In this document: one piece after another, positions 1-12,645 of the stretch
Position numbering within the stretch: the stretch's first letter is position 1
Layout of the letters: each line of letters starts with the position of its first letter
Source of the DNA: Schistosoma mansoni
Lineage: Eukaryota > Platyhelminthes > Trematoda > Strigeidida > Schistosomatidae
Direction of reading: 5' to 3'
Assembly: GCF_000237925.1 (NCBI RefSeq)
Contig: NC_031499.1
Coordinates: forward strand, 5,049,734 to 5,113,733
DNA length: 64,000 nt
The notes under the pieces: model-generated
What the model saw: the letters and a program-made list of their open reading frames with translations, nothing else
What the model was told of the DNA's origin: nothing
Database searches by the model: none
Program-made: the position numbers and the translations under genes

Positions 1-1030
1 CATCTAAATAAATAATAAGAAAAACAAATTCGGTCAGTGACAATTGGACAACACAATGATTAAGTGATAGTTGTATTAATCTATACATACAAACTTAACC
101 GTACCTCATACAATCATCTATTCACTTTCTCATCTGATTCGATTATCTGATTGATATGATTGTAATAAAGTACTTCCATGTGACTACTTATTTCAACTCT
201 TGATGATTTTACACCTTTTACAATCGTCTTAGAATAGTGTTAGAATCGACTAGCCATATTAAGCTACATAAGATAATTACTGATAATATTTAGATAAGAT
301 CTTGTAGCTGTAAATAAATTCCGAAAATCAATAGCTCTGTAAGTGGATGCTGACTATATTAGTTTTAGTGGACTCATTTAGTTAAAGGCTCTCGGTCATG
401 CATCTGTACCAGATCACGTTTTAGAACGGCGTGAGCAAAATCTCCTGCAATCATTAGCTAGGTTAGATCAGTCACTTCTCGATATATTGATAATTTGTCA
501 AATATATCTTCCAACCTCCTCGCTTCTGACTTTTGATTTAACTGGGTGGGCGCGATTCGATTATAGGTGTTACTGGTAAAGTGTTTTTAAACTACAATAC
601 TGGTGGTATCTTCAATCTAGTTACAAACTGGTTAGGAGATGAGATAGATTTATGTAAAATAGATTCCATGGGATAATATCTTATGTTATGTTAAAACTAA
701 TATTTTACATTTTGGTGTATATGTTCAACTCATTCATTTGTTTACAACTGATTGATCACATAATATTCGTCTTTTTCCGTTGTACTATTTAAACTTGGAC
801 TAGTTTTGATTTGGTTAGGTATCCTCTGAATAATTGGCTTACACTGAGTCACGAAACGTCAGAAAATCTAATTTTTCTACTCATTGGGATATTACAAATA
901 TATTATTTATTTATATTTAGATGAAAGTTCTTTTATATAAAGTTTCAAGTTACGTTTAGTAAGTCCTCATTAAGTAGCCTACTTAAAATCAACATTAACA
1001 CAGCTTCGTACTTATTGAACATTTATTTTA
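1..1030. other. AT-rich intergenic DNA with one old repeat copy
   Basis: No gene is visible. About 305-625 is a diverged copy of a ~300-bp interspersed repeat whose other copies are near 27.87-28.11, 47.81-48.15 (opposite strand) and 49.39-49.56 kb. The remainder is AT-rich with no codon structure. A short piece near 870-950 resembles the tail of the fold-back repeat found whole at 23.77-24.01 kb. Confidence 0.5.
305..625 (+). repeat. ~300-bp interspersed repeat, copy 1
   Basis: This stretch matches the reverse complement of 47,810-48,150 over nearly its whole length, including the segments around the phrase GTGGACTCATTTAG and the run GGGTGGGCGCGATTCGATTA. Two weaker relatives are at 27,870-28,110 and 49,390-49,560. 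There is no coding frame. Because two relatives lie in a region with other LTR-like material, it could be LTR-derived, but I see no ends or target duplications that prove this. Confidence 0.55.
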
Positions 1031-1033
1031 AAT

Positions 1034-1480
1034 ATGAACGTCAAAACAGTTCTGCTGTACGGAGCTGAAACGTGGACAACTACTACATCCATCGTCAAGA
1101 ACGTACATGTATTTATAAACAGTTGTCTATGCAAAATACTTAACATTCACTGGCCGGATACTTTCCGCAACAGCGTTCTATGGAAGAAAACGAACCAGCT
1201 TCCAGCTGAAGAGGAAATTAGGAAAATACGTTGGACGTGGATAGGACAAAAATTGAGGAAATCACCAAACTGCATCTCGAGGCATGCCCTAACTTGGAAT
1301 CCTGAAGGGAAGTGGAAAAGAGGAAGGCCAAAGAACACATGACGCCGGGAAATAGAAGCTGATATGAAAAGGATGGATGTGAACTGGAAAGGATTGCCCA
1401 GAACTTGGTTTGATGGAGAGTGCTGGTGTGCGGCTTATTCTTCTCCACGAAGGGTAACAGGAGTAAGTAAGTAACGATGT
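1034..1480 (+). mobile_element. RTE-type LINE, 3' fragment
   Basis: This encodes the C-terminal tail of an RTE-clade reverse transcriptase polyprotein, with the typical segments [27 protein letters not shown] and KRGRPKNT. A stop after KNT interrupts the frame, and the homology continues in frame-shifted form (EADMKRMDVNWKG) to about 1,460. It ends in GGTAACAGGAGTAAGTAAGTAA, the (TAAG)n-type 3' end shared with the copies at 11.97, 20.4, 45.1 and 58.06 kb. It is strongly 5'-truncated and lacks the endonuclease and RT core. Confidence 0.85.
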
Positions 1481-1489
1481 AATGCAAGT

Positions 1490-3330
1490 TTTATAAACCT
1501 TCCTCATCGTTGGTTATATTGTTTACTGTACTTCCTGGATGGTATCGATGTATTGGTTAATTTTCTGCATTACTCTTGTAAAGTTATATAAACTACGAAA
1601 TTTTTGAAATAATATTTAACTCACAGAAATTCCAATACGAGTCTAATACAAATGTGACATTTACATCAATAGTGATTAATTCCAGGCAAGTAGAAATTCT
1701 TACAATATTATTAGGGACATAATATCGTTCGGAATAAGTGGAGTTAATCTTATCCTTAGTTCCCTAACTTAAGAATATAACCATCGGAAAATGATGTATC
1801 CGCAAATAATTTAACATGAAACATAACTGAATAATTCGAGCTTTACTATAAAGTAAACAAGCAAATTTAACGTAGTATCATTGATGAATATAGGTTACAT
1901 TGGTGGATTACCATATAGTGAGCAATGTCATAATTTTCTATTTTTTAGTACAGCTAAATGAATTCCTTAGATCTAGTTGAGTTAAGTAACTCCAAAATCG
2001 CCTGCATTATGTTTTAATTTATTATGCTTTGATATTGTCGATAGGAAAGTCTAGATCTTTTTAGTTGAGATTTATCAAGAAGTTGGGGAATGCGGATCCG
2101 AATATCACAGGCAGTATTAGTTCTCGCTAAGTTGTAGGCACATTTTCACTAACAGGAAACCTAGATCAGTGGTTTTCCTTCATTTCTTAACAATGTCATC
2201 AGTACATGAAACGTTTATCGACGCATTTTGTATGTTAACATATCTGGTATTGATCTAATGATATAAATTGATTGTATTATCGTTTATAGGATTGCAACAT
2301 GTATTAAAAGTGATTTTCATCTTTCTATAGATGTTATGTTTCCATAGAGAGAGAAAGAACAACAAAATATTTGGATAACTGATACCACATTAAAACATGA
2401 TAACAGTCAAGAGGAATATATTTTTATTGCAAGGAGTTGCAAAGTATTTATATTATACATTACACATAGCCTTCAATCTTCCATTTGCGTCTTTCGGTCT
2501 TCTGTCATCTGAACTGTCTTCTCTTCTGGTCTCCAAATGTTCTGCTAACGCCTTGCTTTTGATGAACTGGAACTCTTCACTCCGTCTGACAAGTGTCGCA
2601 ACTTCAAAGTCTCGTCCTGCTACTCACTATGTACAATCTAGTGAGTAACGTCCAATACACTATGTGTGTGAGTAAAAAATGATAAAACATTCCAAAACTA
2701 ACAATAGTTCTAATCCGTTCGTACTATTTTGATCAACATCTCGGTTTAGTACTGTTAATAGAAATATAAATTATGGTCGAAACTCACTGTAACCATATCC
2801 GAAATCTTCTACATTCCGAAAATAACACATACACATTTTTCTTAAAAACGTATTAGAATGTATAATGGTAGCCACTCAACAAAATACTTTTTGCGTAGTA
2901 CGCAACAAAAATGGAAACTTTGAAATTTAATCGACATGATGACTTCCTTATTTAAAACATCCAAACAGTTTACTTGAACATTCAGGTTACCAATGTTTAC
3001 AAAGTGAATCCTTATGAAATCGGAATTTCATTTTAACTGCGCATATATTTTGTTCTGAGAATGCTTCATTGTAATCAAGCATATGGTAGTGAGTAAAGCG
3101 AGTATTACTACTGTGTGTAATGTGCTCTTGTAGTATACAGTGTATTTGTAGATATATTATAAGATGAATGTAGTTTTGACACAATACGAAAGACAGGTTG
3201 TGTATTAAGCCTAAATATTAGTGCATTAGTATAATCTGTTCATCTGTTAAATGCAAATAAATGATACATTGTTCAAACTCAAGCTATTCTTCGACATAGA
3301 AGAATGATAAGTACAAATGATTATATTTAG
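1490..3330. other. AT-rich intergenic DNA
   Basis: No recognised gene. The only notable item is an open frame on the minus strand between about 2,460 and 2,620 that is rich in Arg, Glu and Ser (it includes VRRSEEFQFIKSKALAEHLE). I cannot assign it. The rest shows no coding signal. Confidence 0.4.
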
Positions 3331-3470
3331 AGATGGTGGGGAAGATTTATTGATCAGGTGAATGAGTTAGGTGAAGTTTTGTCCTCTGAGCTGGACAGTT
3401 TGGTTGTGGAACTTTCATTGATCTTCTGAACAACATTATTAGCACGAAATTCCGCTTAAATGATTATATT
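3330..3470 (+). repeat. Short interspersed repeat, two copies in window
   Basis: The text around GAGCTGGACAGTTTGGTTGTGGAACTTTCATTG and CTTCTGAACAACATTATTAGCACGAAA recurs in diverged form at 7,370-7,500 on the same strand. No coding frame is seen, and the family is not recognised. Confidence 0.5.
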
Positions 3471-3594
3471 TAAGAGGGTTCATTTTATTGTTATTCACAA
3501 TTAAGCAAAATATTTGACAGATTCGGTGACACATTCAAACCATTCAGCTTTTAATAGTCGTAATGTATCAGCGTGGGATTGTGGAAATTGTTCA

Positions 3595-3840
3595 GTTTAG
3601 ATTGGTATCACGAATGGATCAATAATAGACTACTATCGAAAACCGGAAAGCAATGGACGACCGTTTCGTCCTCGTATGAGATCCCTCAGCAGTGTGCAAT
3701 ATCGTGGATTGATTGAAGATAGAAATCGATACCATTAAATCCCAGATCAGCAGTATAGAGGTCAAGCGTTTGAACACAAAACCGGTGACCCTGGGTTCAA
3801 GTCCCGCGTGCGTGGTCATGGATGCGCACTTTTGAGTAGT
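3595..3840. repeat. Sm-alpha-like SINE, head-to-head composite
   Basis: The left part (about 3,595-3,700) is a minus-oriented SINE 3' region. The right part (about 3,703-3,840) is plus-oriented and carries a tRNA-like B box (GGGTTCAAGTCCC) followed by the usual GTCATGGATGCGCACTT. The two 3' portions point outward. Both halves are diverged. Confidence 0.65.
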
Positions 3841-4224
3841 AAAGTATTTGGATATAGCGAAGAGTTCATAATTCAAAATATATATTATATTACAATAAAT
3901 ATCCGCTTTATATACTATTGAGTATACATATTAACAGTGATTAGCTGTAACTGTTATCTATCCACAAATGTTTTCCATTGATTTTACCAGTGAAATCTTT
4001 TGTTTAGCATATATGATATATATTTGATATATTAATCTCAAGTAGGATATTTTTCATCTATCTTAAAGGATAGACAATGAGGATACTGTACCATATATTT
4101 ATGGTGTTGATGAAGAAAACTTCCAGAGTAATGAGAATATCAAAATGTATTGAAGTTAAATAGATCAGTACATAGTATGGTTTACACTGACATGATTATC
4201 TATTAAAACGAATTGGAAACTGGA

Positions 4225-4722
4225 GAAATCTGAAGGGACACCAGATACACATGCGCCACACAACTCTCATTTGATTTTTGTGAGGGTTGTGATGCTGCTC
4301 GGGTGCCCAAACCGAAGCAGGTGGTTTTCTTAGGGGGCCACACCTCGAGCCTTTGACCTAAAGGTCTAATCCACAAGGCGGTGGAACAACGTCAGGAGAT
4401 GCAGTCTAATAGTTGCCCGTGAACAACGATTGATTCATACGCCGTTTGTTCCCTCAGGATACTGGAGACCATGTGCATCATTGGTTTGGAATCAGGGTTT
4501 TCCAACTTCCCTACATGGATCCTCCATATCCATTATCCCGGTTAAAGCGATGGACATTCACTTTTCTTTCTCTCAATTTCGTAAACAACACCCTTGGTGC
4601 GAGAAGGCAGTGAGTAGGACTTTCCTGGCATAGGCTGTATACGCATGGCCATGTGAGAGTATTTCGAGAGGAAGTATGGACCCTCCCTACTCTCGGAAGT
4701 ACCAGGACATTTAGGGGCACAA
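4225..4722 (-). repeat. ~510-bp retroposon family, copy 1
   Basis: Homologous to seven other stretches in the window. Shared landmarks are CAGGTGGTTTTCTTAGG, the run CTTTGACCTAAAGGTCTA, GGAATCAGGGTTTTCCAACT and GCAGTGAGTAGGACTT. Judging by better copies, the A/T-rich tail lies on the left, so the element is on the minus strand; this copy has lost its extreme tail. There is no real protein gene: short frames in different copies match only because the DNA matches. Confidence 0.75.
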
Positions 4723-4724
4723 TC

Positions 4725-6440
4725 AAAAAGTATATAATACATCGGCATTATTTATAATAAGTAAAATGTAGGTGTGATACACATGTATAAATATTATTAC
4801 GTACTGCCAACGTGTTTTCTTACTAAGAAATAAAACATTCAAAATACAATAAAACTAAGGTTAAAGAAAAGACTGAACATACATCAAATATAAACTAACA
4901 ATGAGTTTACAGGTTTCCGACAAAATAAAGACGTGAACATATCTTTCCTAACTACAATGAATAAGGTTAAACTAATGATAATGTTAAATGAGGACTGATC
5001 TACCTTCACAGCCAATTTCATTCAAAATAATCCACAAGATTAGGTATACTAGTTACAAGAGAAGTACATACGACAGGCTTCAGGAATTTGTCAATCCAAG
5101 CCTAGTTTTTATATTCATAAGACTCATATACAGTCATTTATTTTACTATCTGGCAATGAAAGCATTCAAACATCTCAATGCAGTATGAGATTATTTTGTA
5201 ATTCATGAATCTATGTCAATATATAATGAATTGAATTGAATTCACTCATCACTCGATCAAATGAATTGATAGTGACCACATTCTTCAAATATCGACAATC
5301 TATTTCATCAAGATTATCGCAAAATGCTCAAAGTATTAAACAGTATCCGGTAAGAAGAAAAATTATGCCTAGATATTTCATAAATCATTCGGTTATAACA
5401 CAAACCATTGAATCTATATGAGTTGCAGCTGGACAGATTCACTAATTCAAACTATTTTTTATACTGAATAATAGGTCAGTGATAAAGTCTCAGGTTACGA
5501 AATTGAGGGATCCAGGTTCAGCTCCAGCGAACAGAGTCAGTTTCTTAAAGACTATATGTATGCTTTATTGACATATGTCAAATAACACGCGATTTACATC
5601 TAAGCATTCAAGTCAACCGTTACAACCACCTAACAATTTGAAGAAACATTTCTATCCGGTTACACATTTGGTAACTCCGTGATTTGTTTTAATGAAATGA
5701 AATTAATCAGTATAATAACGTAATCATCTTATTTAAAAATGAATATTTAACTCTATACTATTGAGTTATCGATAATAAATACTAGTTTCGTTGAGACCAT
5801 GAACTGATCAATGTTAGATCACCATTGATAATCAGCAATCTCCACAACCCTATACTGCTTGCATAATTGTTCCATCATTAATAATAATCCTATGTCACTA
5901 TCGCTCATGTTAGTAGTTAGTGCATAGAATAAAATTGTATTTTATCAATACGTTAACATACTCCCAGGCAGATCTGTAAAATACAGAATGAAATAATGAA
6001 ATGAAGACGGACACACTGAAATACAATCACATACATTACGCCTTATGCTTTGTTTAATATGATAGTTAATTACAATGTGATAATGTCTGATGAATGCTTG
6101 TGTGAAACGATTGACTACCTAGCCACGACGATTGATTTCTATCTAATTATTCAGGGTACTTAGATGACAGTTAGATAAGAAAAAACAGTAGATTAATAAA
6201 CAAAGAGTACTCCTTTGATGTGTAAAAGAAAGGCAGATTGTTTCATTAATCAATTCTGTTTTCAGGCGGATTCATTTACAAAGTTATACAAAGTTGTACA
6301 AATCATAATCACAAATGATAAAATGTTTGTTAAAAAACAATAATCTGATGAATACAATAAAGAAACATCAAAAAGAGATGTTATTTTCATTATGAAACTA
6401 AGAATGTAGTTATCAGAAGGGAGTTTGTGAAGATTTTAGT
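4725..6440. other. AT-rich intergenic DNA
   Basis: I see no gene, RNA or repeat boundary here. Short open frames at 4,988-5,188 and 5,236-5,421 have no recognisable similarity and look like chance frames in AT-rich DNA. Confidence 0.5.
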
Positions 6441-6444
6441 ACTT

Positions 6445-6865
6445 CTACAGTTGAAATCATGAATCATTTGAAGCTAGACCACTATGGAAAACCTGGAAAC
6501 ACTGGACGGCGGATTCGTCCTATTGTGCGACTCCTCAGCAATGCACATCCACGATCCCGCCTAGCGAGAATCGAACCCAGGATCTATCAGTCTCGCACGC
6601 GAACGCTTAACCTCTAGACCACTGAGTCGGTATCGAATGGTGTTAATGTCTAACTTTAACCGATCCACGAAATTGAGTGACACATTCACCATTGTCTTCA
6701 GTGAGTTATTATCTCACCTGGTTGAACTCCACTGGTCACTGCTTCTCACTAGAACTCCGAAAATTCCTCTTGAAGCCCACAATAGGGCAAAACGGCCGTC
6801 CAGTGCTTCCAGGTTTTCCATGGTGATCTAGCTTCAATCGACTCACGCTTTCAACTATGAAAATA
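6445..6865. repeat. Sm-alpha-like SINE, nearly full copy joined to an inverted tail
   Basis: From 6,445 to about 6,780 the SINE is on the minus strand: 3' tail first, then B box (rc of a tRNA-like GATTCGAACCCAGGA segment), A box (CCTCTAGACCACTGAG) and the 5' head ending near CTCACTAGAACTCC. It is followed at once by a plus-oriented 3' tail (6,776-6,865; CGTCCAGTGCTTCCAGGTTT). Both 3' ends therefore face outward. Confidence 0.8.
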
Positions 6866-7104
6866 ATGAATTAACCAATGGAAATATCAATTTTTTATTG
6901 ATATCGATAAATGTTACTTACGTTGAATAAGCAGCTTAACAACAGGGAATTATAAATCAAACGTTATTTAACATATCTTAAAAGTAATAATATTACAACA
7001 ACTAACGAACATAACTAGCTATTAATCTACTGAAACAGTAAGCAATCACATTGAATTCATTTAGATCTACTATGAATCAAAAGAATTTTCAGTAAACAAG
7101 ATCC

Positions 7105-7300
7105 TATTTCCATTAATTCCTTGAAAAAGCTTGAACAAGATTGCCAGGTGAAACGTTGGATTTACTTCAAATTCATTCGCTGAGATTTTACAAATATATT
7201 CTTATTCATATTTAATGTCTTACATCAACTCGGCGCCCCAAATACTGTGAAACTATTCGCTCTAATTTTAGACGAAAGTTCTTATATATTTCCATGCTTA
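7105..7300 (+). repeat. Half copy of fold-back repeat
   Basis: Carries the loop (CCTTGAAAAAGC), one arm (GGATTTACTTCAAATTCATT) and the outer tail (ACTCGGCGCCCC, GACGAAAGTTCTT) of the palindromic element at 23,771-24,015, but only one of its two arms. A smaller piece is at 51,640-51,690. Confidence 0.7.
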
Positions 7301-7369
7301 TTAATAAAATGGTCAATAAATGAGATTTAAGAAAATTATCATTTTGAAATATACGAAATAATATTTCGA

Positions 7370-7500
7370 TGGAGTTTTGTTCTTTGAGCTGGATGATTTG
7401 ATCGTGAGGCGTTCATTGTCCTTCTGAATGACATCATCAGCACAAACTTCGGGTAGAGGTCAATAACGATAATTTGCAGCGAATGAGTAGATAATCCTTT
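7370..7500 (+). repeat. Short interspersed repeat, second copy
   Basis: Diverged copy of 3,330-3,470, with TTTGAGCTGGATGATTTG and CTTCTGAATGACATCATCAG. Function unknown. Confidence 0.5.
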
Positions 7501-7609
7501 TGAGATCAATTAAATGAGTGTATACGCTATAGAAAAATAATTGCGAAAGAATCCGTTTTACAAGTCAGTGGTTATTTGGACTAAATAGTTAAGTGGACAA
7601 TGTTGTAGA

Positions 7610-7860
7610 CATTTGAGATGAGAGATACTGAGTTAGAGTTCTGATTTGTCCATCAACACTGGGTTACATCTACATTCAGCTGACGAGTTTCATACAGAAT
7701 AAGACACATATCCTAGACTCAATTGTAACTCATTATCCAACTTTGTTTATAAAACGTTTGTTACGTAATAACAATATTGATGTGACTCGCACAGGATACA
7801 CATATGCCAAATAAGAGACTAATCAGTTGCAGTCCATAATCCCTTCAGGAAGATGCCGAT
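7610..7860 (+). repeat. Second tRNA-like SINE family, 3' part
   Basis: Diverged copy of the family best seen at 16,015-16,345. The landmarks are CAGCTGACGAGTTTCATACA, GACACATATCCTAGACTC, GCACAGGATACACATATGCC and AAGAGACTAATCAGTTGCAG. The tRNA-like head is weak here. Confidence 0.65.
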
Positions 7861-7869
7861 ATTCAATAA

Positions 7870-8290
7870 AAATGTATTTTAAAAAATATTATTGTTTAAA
7901 GATTGTAACTACAGTGAAATCTGTATTAAATCATTACATTTAACTGACATGTAATTAGTTAAAGATACCCACTAATATTGATGTTTTAATATAATTTTTC
8001 TTTCAATGTAAAGCTTCTAGTCTCATCCATTAATCTACTGGATAAATCTTTTATTAACAAATAATCACTAAGTGAACATGGATAACCGAAATGAAATTAT
8101 GTAATGACTGATGTTGCAGATTATCTAAAGTAGGTAGAGCTTATAGTTGTTAATTAATTACGTAATTCTGTAACCGAGTTTACTAGTTTACATTATATAG
8201 TTTCATTAGAAAAATTGATATCCCTTTCGTATTCGTAATGAAAATGATTAAATTCTAAACTATTCTAAATGAATACGGAAGAGAATTTTG
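7870..8290. other. AT-rich intergenic DNA
   Basis: No gene or recognisable repeat seen. Confidence 0.45.
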
Positions 8291-8294
8291 GAAA

Positions 8295-8480
8295 CAACAT
8301 AGTAGAGAATCACTTCCGAACCTCCCCAATACTAGACAGCATTGCATGTCGTGGTAATCGGTGTTCAGGCATACGTAACTCGTGGCCCAACCTTCTCAGT
8401 TGATGAAGATTCACAACTTCATCAACTGGTTTACCATCATTCCCTAATACCCTGTGTCTAACATGACTATTACTTGTCCG
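8295..8480 (-). mobile_element. RTE LINE fragment, minus strand
   Basis: Read on the minus strand, this gives the conserved RTE C-terminal segment around GKPVDEVVNLHQLRRLGHEL and RMPEHRLPRHAM, equivalent to 61,060-61,160 and 42,490-42,590. The fragment is short and lacks the RT core. Confidence 0.75.
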
Positions 8481-8590
8481 GTGAATAACGATTGAGAAAC
8501 ACTGGAAAAGATTATTCAGGACAGAATTCGATGGAGAATGCTGATGGACGACCTATGCTCCTTTACCGGGGGTAACTGGCATAAGTAATA
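8480..8590 (+). mobile_element. RTE LINE 3' end fragment
   Basis: Matches the last ~110 bp of the (TAAG)n RTE subfamily: GATGGAGAATGCTGATGGACG, then CTATGCTCC and GGGGGTAACTGGCATAAGTAA. It abuts a minus-strand fragment of the other RTE subfamily. Confidence 0.65.
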
Positions 8591-9204
8591 TTTTATGGAC
8601 AATCTTTGAGCGACGCTAAAGTGACCTTGAGAGTATTCACCTAGTAGGTGAACACTAGGGTTAAATGAGGGTTATAAACCAGGATGAGGAATTAGGATTA
8701 GGATTTACACTTGATGATTAAAGTTAGGAATTAGATTTAGAGTTTTTGTTACGAATTAACATCATCTAAAATGCCGAAATGTTATTTAACCAAATGGATG
8801 AATGAATTTCGCTCCAAAACTCAAGATCTGTCATACTTAATCTGATTACTTTTTTCATAAATTATAGTATCGCCACAATCTTTTGTTCCAAACTAGATAG
8901 TATGGATTTATTTTGTTAACTTTATCTAGTTTAAACGATTCAATAAATTTTAATAATATGCATCGTATACAAGCGACCACATACCTGATGTTTCTATCAT
9001 AGTTACCAAGATGAAATATATCAAATATATTAAAATTATTCCTTTAAAATTCGATTTGTGCCGTATAATTTTTAATCAGGTTAATATATCTAAATGATAA
9101 TGAAGATATAGGATCTTTATTATTATTATAAGATGATACAGTTTTTCGTCTTTCTATTATTTTGTACATATATTGAGTGGTAGAAAAAGTATATTTTATA
9201 TAGT

Positions 9205-9543
9205 TGAGATCATGAGTCACTTGAAGCTAGACCACTATGGAAAACCTGGAAGCAATGGATGGCCCTTTCGTCTTATTGTGTGACTCTTCAGCAGCGCGCA
9301 TCCATGATCCCGCCTCGAGAGATTCGAACTCAGGATCTATCAGTCTCGCGAGCGAGCACTTAACCTCTAGAACCACTGAGCTAGCCTCCAATGGTGTTAA
9401 TATCTAACTTCCACCGATCCAACAGTTCACCAATGACTTCAATGAGTTGATATCTCCCAACAGACCTGGTTGAACTCTACTGGTTACTGCTTCTCACTAG
9501 AATTCCAAGAAATATCTCATGGAGCCAGTCACTGGTGAGTATA
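9205..9543 (-). repeat. Sm-alpha-like SINE, near full length
   Basis: A simple, unrearranged copy. On the minus strand it runs from the 5' head (rc of CATGGAGCCAGTCACTGGTGA) through the tRNA-like A box and B box to the 3' tail (rc of GCTAGACCACTATGGAAAAC) at about 9,205. Its length of ~340 bp fits the Sm-alpha family as I know it. Confidence 0.8.
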
Positions 9544-9732
9544 TCTCTATATGATCCAAGATATTGGATTTTTTTGTATGTTTGTACATTAATGAGAATT
9601 TTGATAGATAAAGACTCCCTTAATGTTTGTTACAATGTTTCAACGAACAATTTTTTTTATTTCAATGTTTTGTCAAACTCTACATTCACTTTCTTTCAGT
9701 CATGGTAAACTTTTCTCACACAATATTTATCT

Positions 9733-10105
9733 AAACACGCAAACACTGGTACAAGGAGGTGACAAATGTATATACGCTAGATAATAACAATGAGGCCAGT
9801 AGCATTTATCGTTGATTTTTGTGAAGGCTGGGATACTGACCGGGTTTTCAGACAAAAGTAGATAGTTTTCTTAGGGGGCCACACCTCGAGCCTTTGACCT
9901 AAAGGTCTAATCCACAAGGCAGTGGACCAACGTTAGGAGGTGCAGTTTCATTTTAGCCGGTGACCAGCAGTTGGCTCATACGCCATATGTCTCTTCAGGA
10001 TACTGAACCCCATGTGAACCACTCGTTTGGAATCAGGGTTTTCCAACTCACTTAAGTAAATCATCCATATCCACCAACCTGTTGAAGCGCCGGACATTTT
10101 TGTTT
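9733..10105 (-). repeat. ~510-bp retroposon family, copy 2
   Basis: Starts with the family tail region (AAACACGCAAACACTGGTAC) and continues through CCTCGAGCCTTTGACCTAAA to GTTGAAGCGCCGGACATTT, where similarity stops. The 5' third of the element is missing. Confidence 0.75.
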
Positions 10106-10109
10106 GTGG

Positions 10110-11040
10110 TACCACTGATAAATTCTTTCTCCATATTCTCTCTTCTTATCTGAGGCTTACCCTACTGACTATTCTTACTTGAGAATACTATCAAGTCTCA
10201 ACATGAGTCTTCTAATTCTAGAAACTTGTTCCCATTTACTTTACTGTTCTTCTGTCTTTTTACAGTATTCTCTCTTGTTGACCTATCAACAACAAACTGT
10301 ATGAATCATTTTCATGATTCATAACACACTGAGACAATCAGATATACGCCAGCTAAAAGTGAGGAATGTTAGTGGCTACTAACTATTAATCAAGATTTGA
10401 CTTGATCTTCCAAGGAAACAGATATGTCGCCGACTAAAAATATGGGTTCATTTTCTGGGGGACATATATCTTTATTTATGGGCTGGTCATATATTTACAT
10501 ATTTGCTCAGATAATAATGCTTCCTACTTACTCTTTGTCTTCATACTCAGGTAGCTGGTTTGTATACTCATAGAGTTTACCTGATATATCATTAACAGAC
10601 TCGAACGACCACACAGTATGACGATTTATTTTCAAAAATCCATTTCCATTAATCTAAACTGATCAGAACCTTCCTGTGAATATGAAATGATGTATTTATA
10701 TTATTATTGAGTAGGAAGCTATAACTGCCCTCAATTTCTCGATGTTCAGCATCAATTATCAAGGGTATTTCCAATGGTGTTTTGTGTAGGATTTAAACCA
10801 AAGCCATATTGTAACATAAAGAGGTTTTGTTGACTGTCAAGCTATTCAGATAACAATTAACTAACTAGCTAGTAGTAGCTACTACTTGTCATACCAAAAT
10901 ATCTACAGTGATTTATGTCATATTGTTATTACGCTGAATTGGCAATTAGTTAAATCTTTCGCTTAAAACATGTGGTTGCTGAATACTGTTCTACGATTAT
11001 TTGATTTCTTTTATTGAAATATTTTAAAAATAAAGAATTA
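10110..11040. other. AT-rich intergenic DNA
   Basis: No gene or clear repeat seen. A clustered T/C-rich stretch at 10,130-10,290 has no frame. Confidence 0.45.
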
Positions 11041-11235
11041 CTGTGTAGTGTGTGCTACCGATGTCAAAAGATATAAGTAGTATTTATCATCAATCGGAAG
11101 TAGAGTGTCTGGCAGTAGAAAGTTAAGAAGATAGAAGAAAAGAGAACGAGAACATAAAGTGATTAGTGTAGGAAAGAAAAATCAGTCAAGTCTGAGACAA
11201 TCGATGGATATTTTGCAAATGAATAATTTACGGTA
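11041..11235 (+). repeat. ~200-bp interspersed repeat, copy 1
   Basis: The text from GTGTGTGCTACCGATGTCAA to GACAATCGATGGATATTTTG recurs at 22,572-22,795, and in weaker form at 35,706-35,800 and 37,135-37,330. The family is purine-rich with no sustained frame. Here it directly abuts an RTE fragment. Confidence 0.6.
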
Positions 11236-11970
11236 CGGTTCTCAGCAAATGTAACAGCAGCCTCTGCATCAATAGGCCTCAACATGCACAAAGGAAAAAG
11301 CAAGATTCTCAAATACAACACGGAGAACACCAACCCAATCACACTTGATGGCGAAACTCTGGAAGAGGTGGAAACATTCACATACCTGGGAAAACATAAT
11401 TGATAAACAAGGAGGATCGGATGCAGATATAAAGGCGAGGATCGGCAAAGCAAGGACAGCATTTCTACAGTTGAAGAACATATGGAAGTGCAAACCACTG
11501 TCAACTGATTCCAAAAGGAGAATCTTCAATACGAACGTCAAGACAGTTCTACTGTACGGATGTGAAACGTGGAGAACTACTAAATCCATCATCAAGAAGG
11601 TACAAGTATTTATAAACAGTTGTCTACGCAAAATACTCAACGTTCACTGGCTGGATACTATCAGCAACAGTGTTTTATGGGAGTGGACAAACCAGCTTCC
11701 AGCTGAAGAGGAAATTAGGAAAAGACATTGAAAGTGGATAAGACATACATTAAGGAAATCACCAAACTGCATCACGAGGCAAGCCTTAACTTGGAATGGT
11801 GAAGGGAAGTGGAAAAGAGGAAGGCCAAAGAATACATTACGATGGGAAATAGAAGCAGATATGAAAAGGATGAATGTTAACTGGAAAGAATTACCCAGGA
11901 CAGGGTTGGATGGAGAATGCTGGTGTGCGGCCTATGCTCCTCCATGAAGGGTAACAGGTGTATGTAAGTC
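11236..11970 (+). mobile_element. RTE-type LINE, 3' half of reverse transcriptase region
   Basis: It encodes the part downstream of the RT catalytic motif: [72 protein letters not shown], then [13 protein letters not shown] and [18 protein letters not shown]. At least one frameshift (near 11,345) and one stop (after RKRH, near 11,730) break it. The 3' end is AGGGTAACAGGTGTATGTAAG. This is the same subfamily as 1,034-1,480 and 57,080-58,060. Confidence 0.88.
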
Positions 11971-12645
11971 TCAGATTTTACTAAGAGGTTCTGTAAGCTT
12001 GTATTCAAATATTTTCGAATGGACCCACTTATGTTCTCCTTCACTACAACTATATGAATTTATTTAGAAATTTAGAATCACTAAGTATAAAAATAAATGA
12101 AAATCTAATATTCAATTATCAATTGCACACCACAACAGACCTGTTGTTGTTTCTAATTTCATTAAAAACAATACAAATTAAACAAAGATTTGATTTTACA
12201 TGTATATGATCTATACAATCAAAGTGTAAAGAGAATTATTCAGATTAGTTTTAATGGATAAAGGTAAAAGAACAGCCAATCTGATTTCATTTGTAAGTCT
12301 ATGAACTTCAGTCGGTCTGATTTTTAATGTTCTTTCAACAAAGTTCATTTTTACGAAATAGAGTTGCTAACCTTATCCTAACACTTCTTCTCTATGTGGG
12401 TTTAAAAGCGTTAGAAAATCTAAAAGGGCTTCAGGTGGAGTTGATTTTATTCAACTATTAGTTTCATAGAAGCAATATGGAAGTTGTAGAAAACATCCAA
12501 GATACCAGGAGATACCTATTCGAAGGATATCGGATAGTGTTGAATAAGGAATGGAATGATGTATTGTTAAGTTCTACAAAATAAGGTTTTTATAATTCAA
12601 ATTAACGTGTTTATTAGATAGTAATAATAATAAAATTTCTTTATA
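11971..12645. other. AT-rich intergenic DNA
   Basis: No gene or repeat recognised. Confidence 0.45.

Noticed and set aside
8640-8770. Telomere-like text (AGGGTTA, TTAGGATTAGGATTT)
   Set aside because: The units are irregular and few. It does not form a tandem TTAGGG array.
11269-11640. Minus-strand frames of about 113-123 codons over the RTE fragment
   Set aside because: They are the antisense shadow of the RT reading frame.
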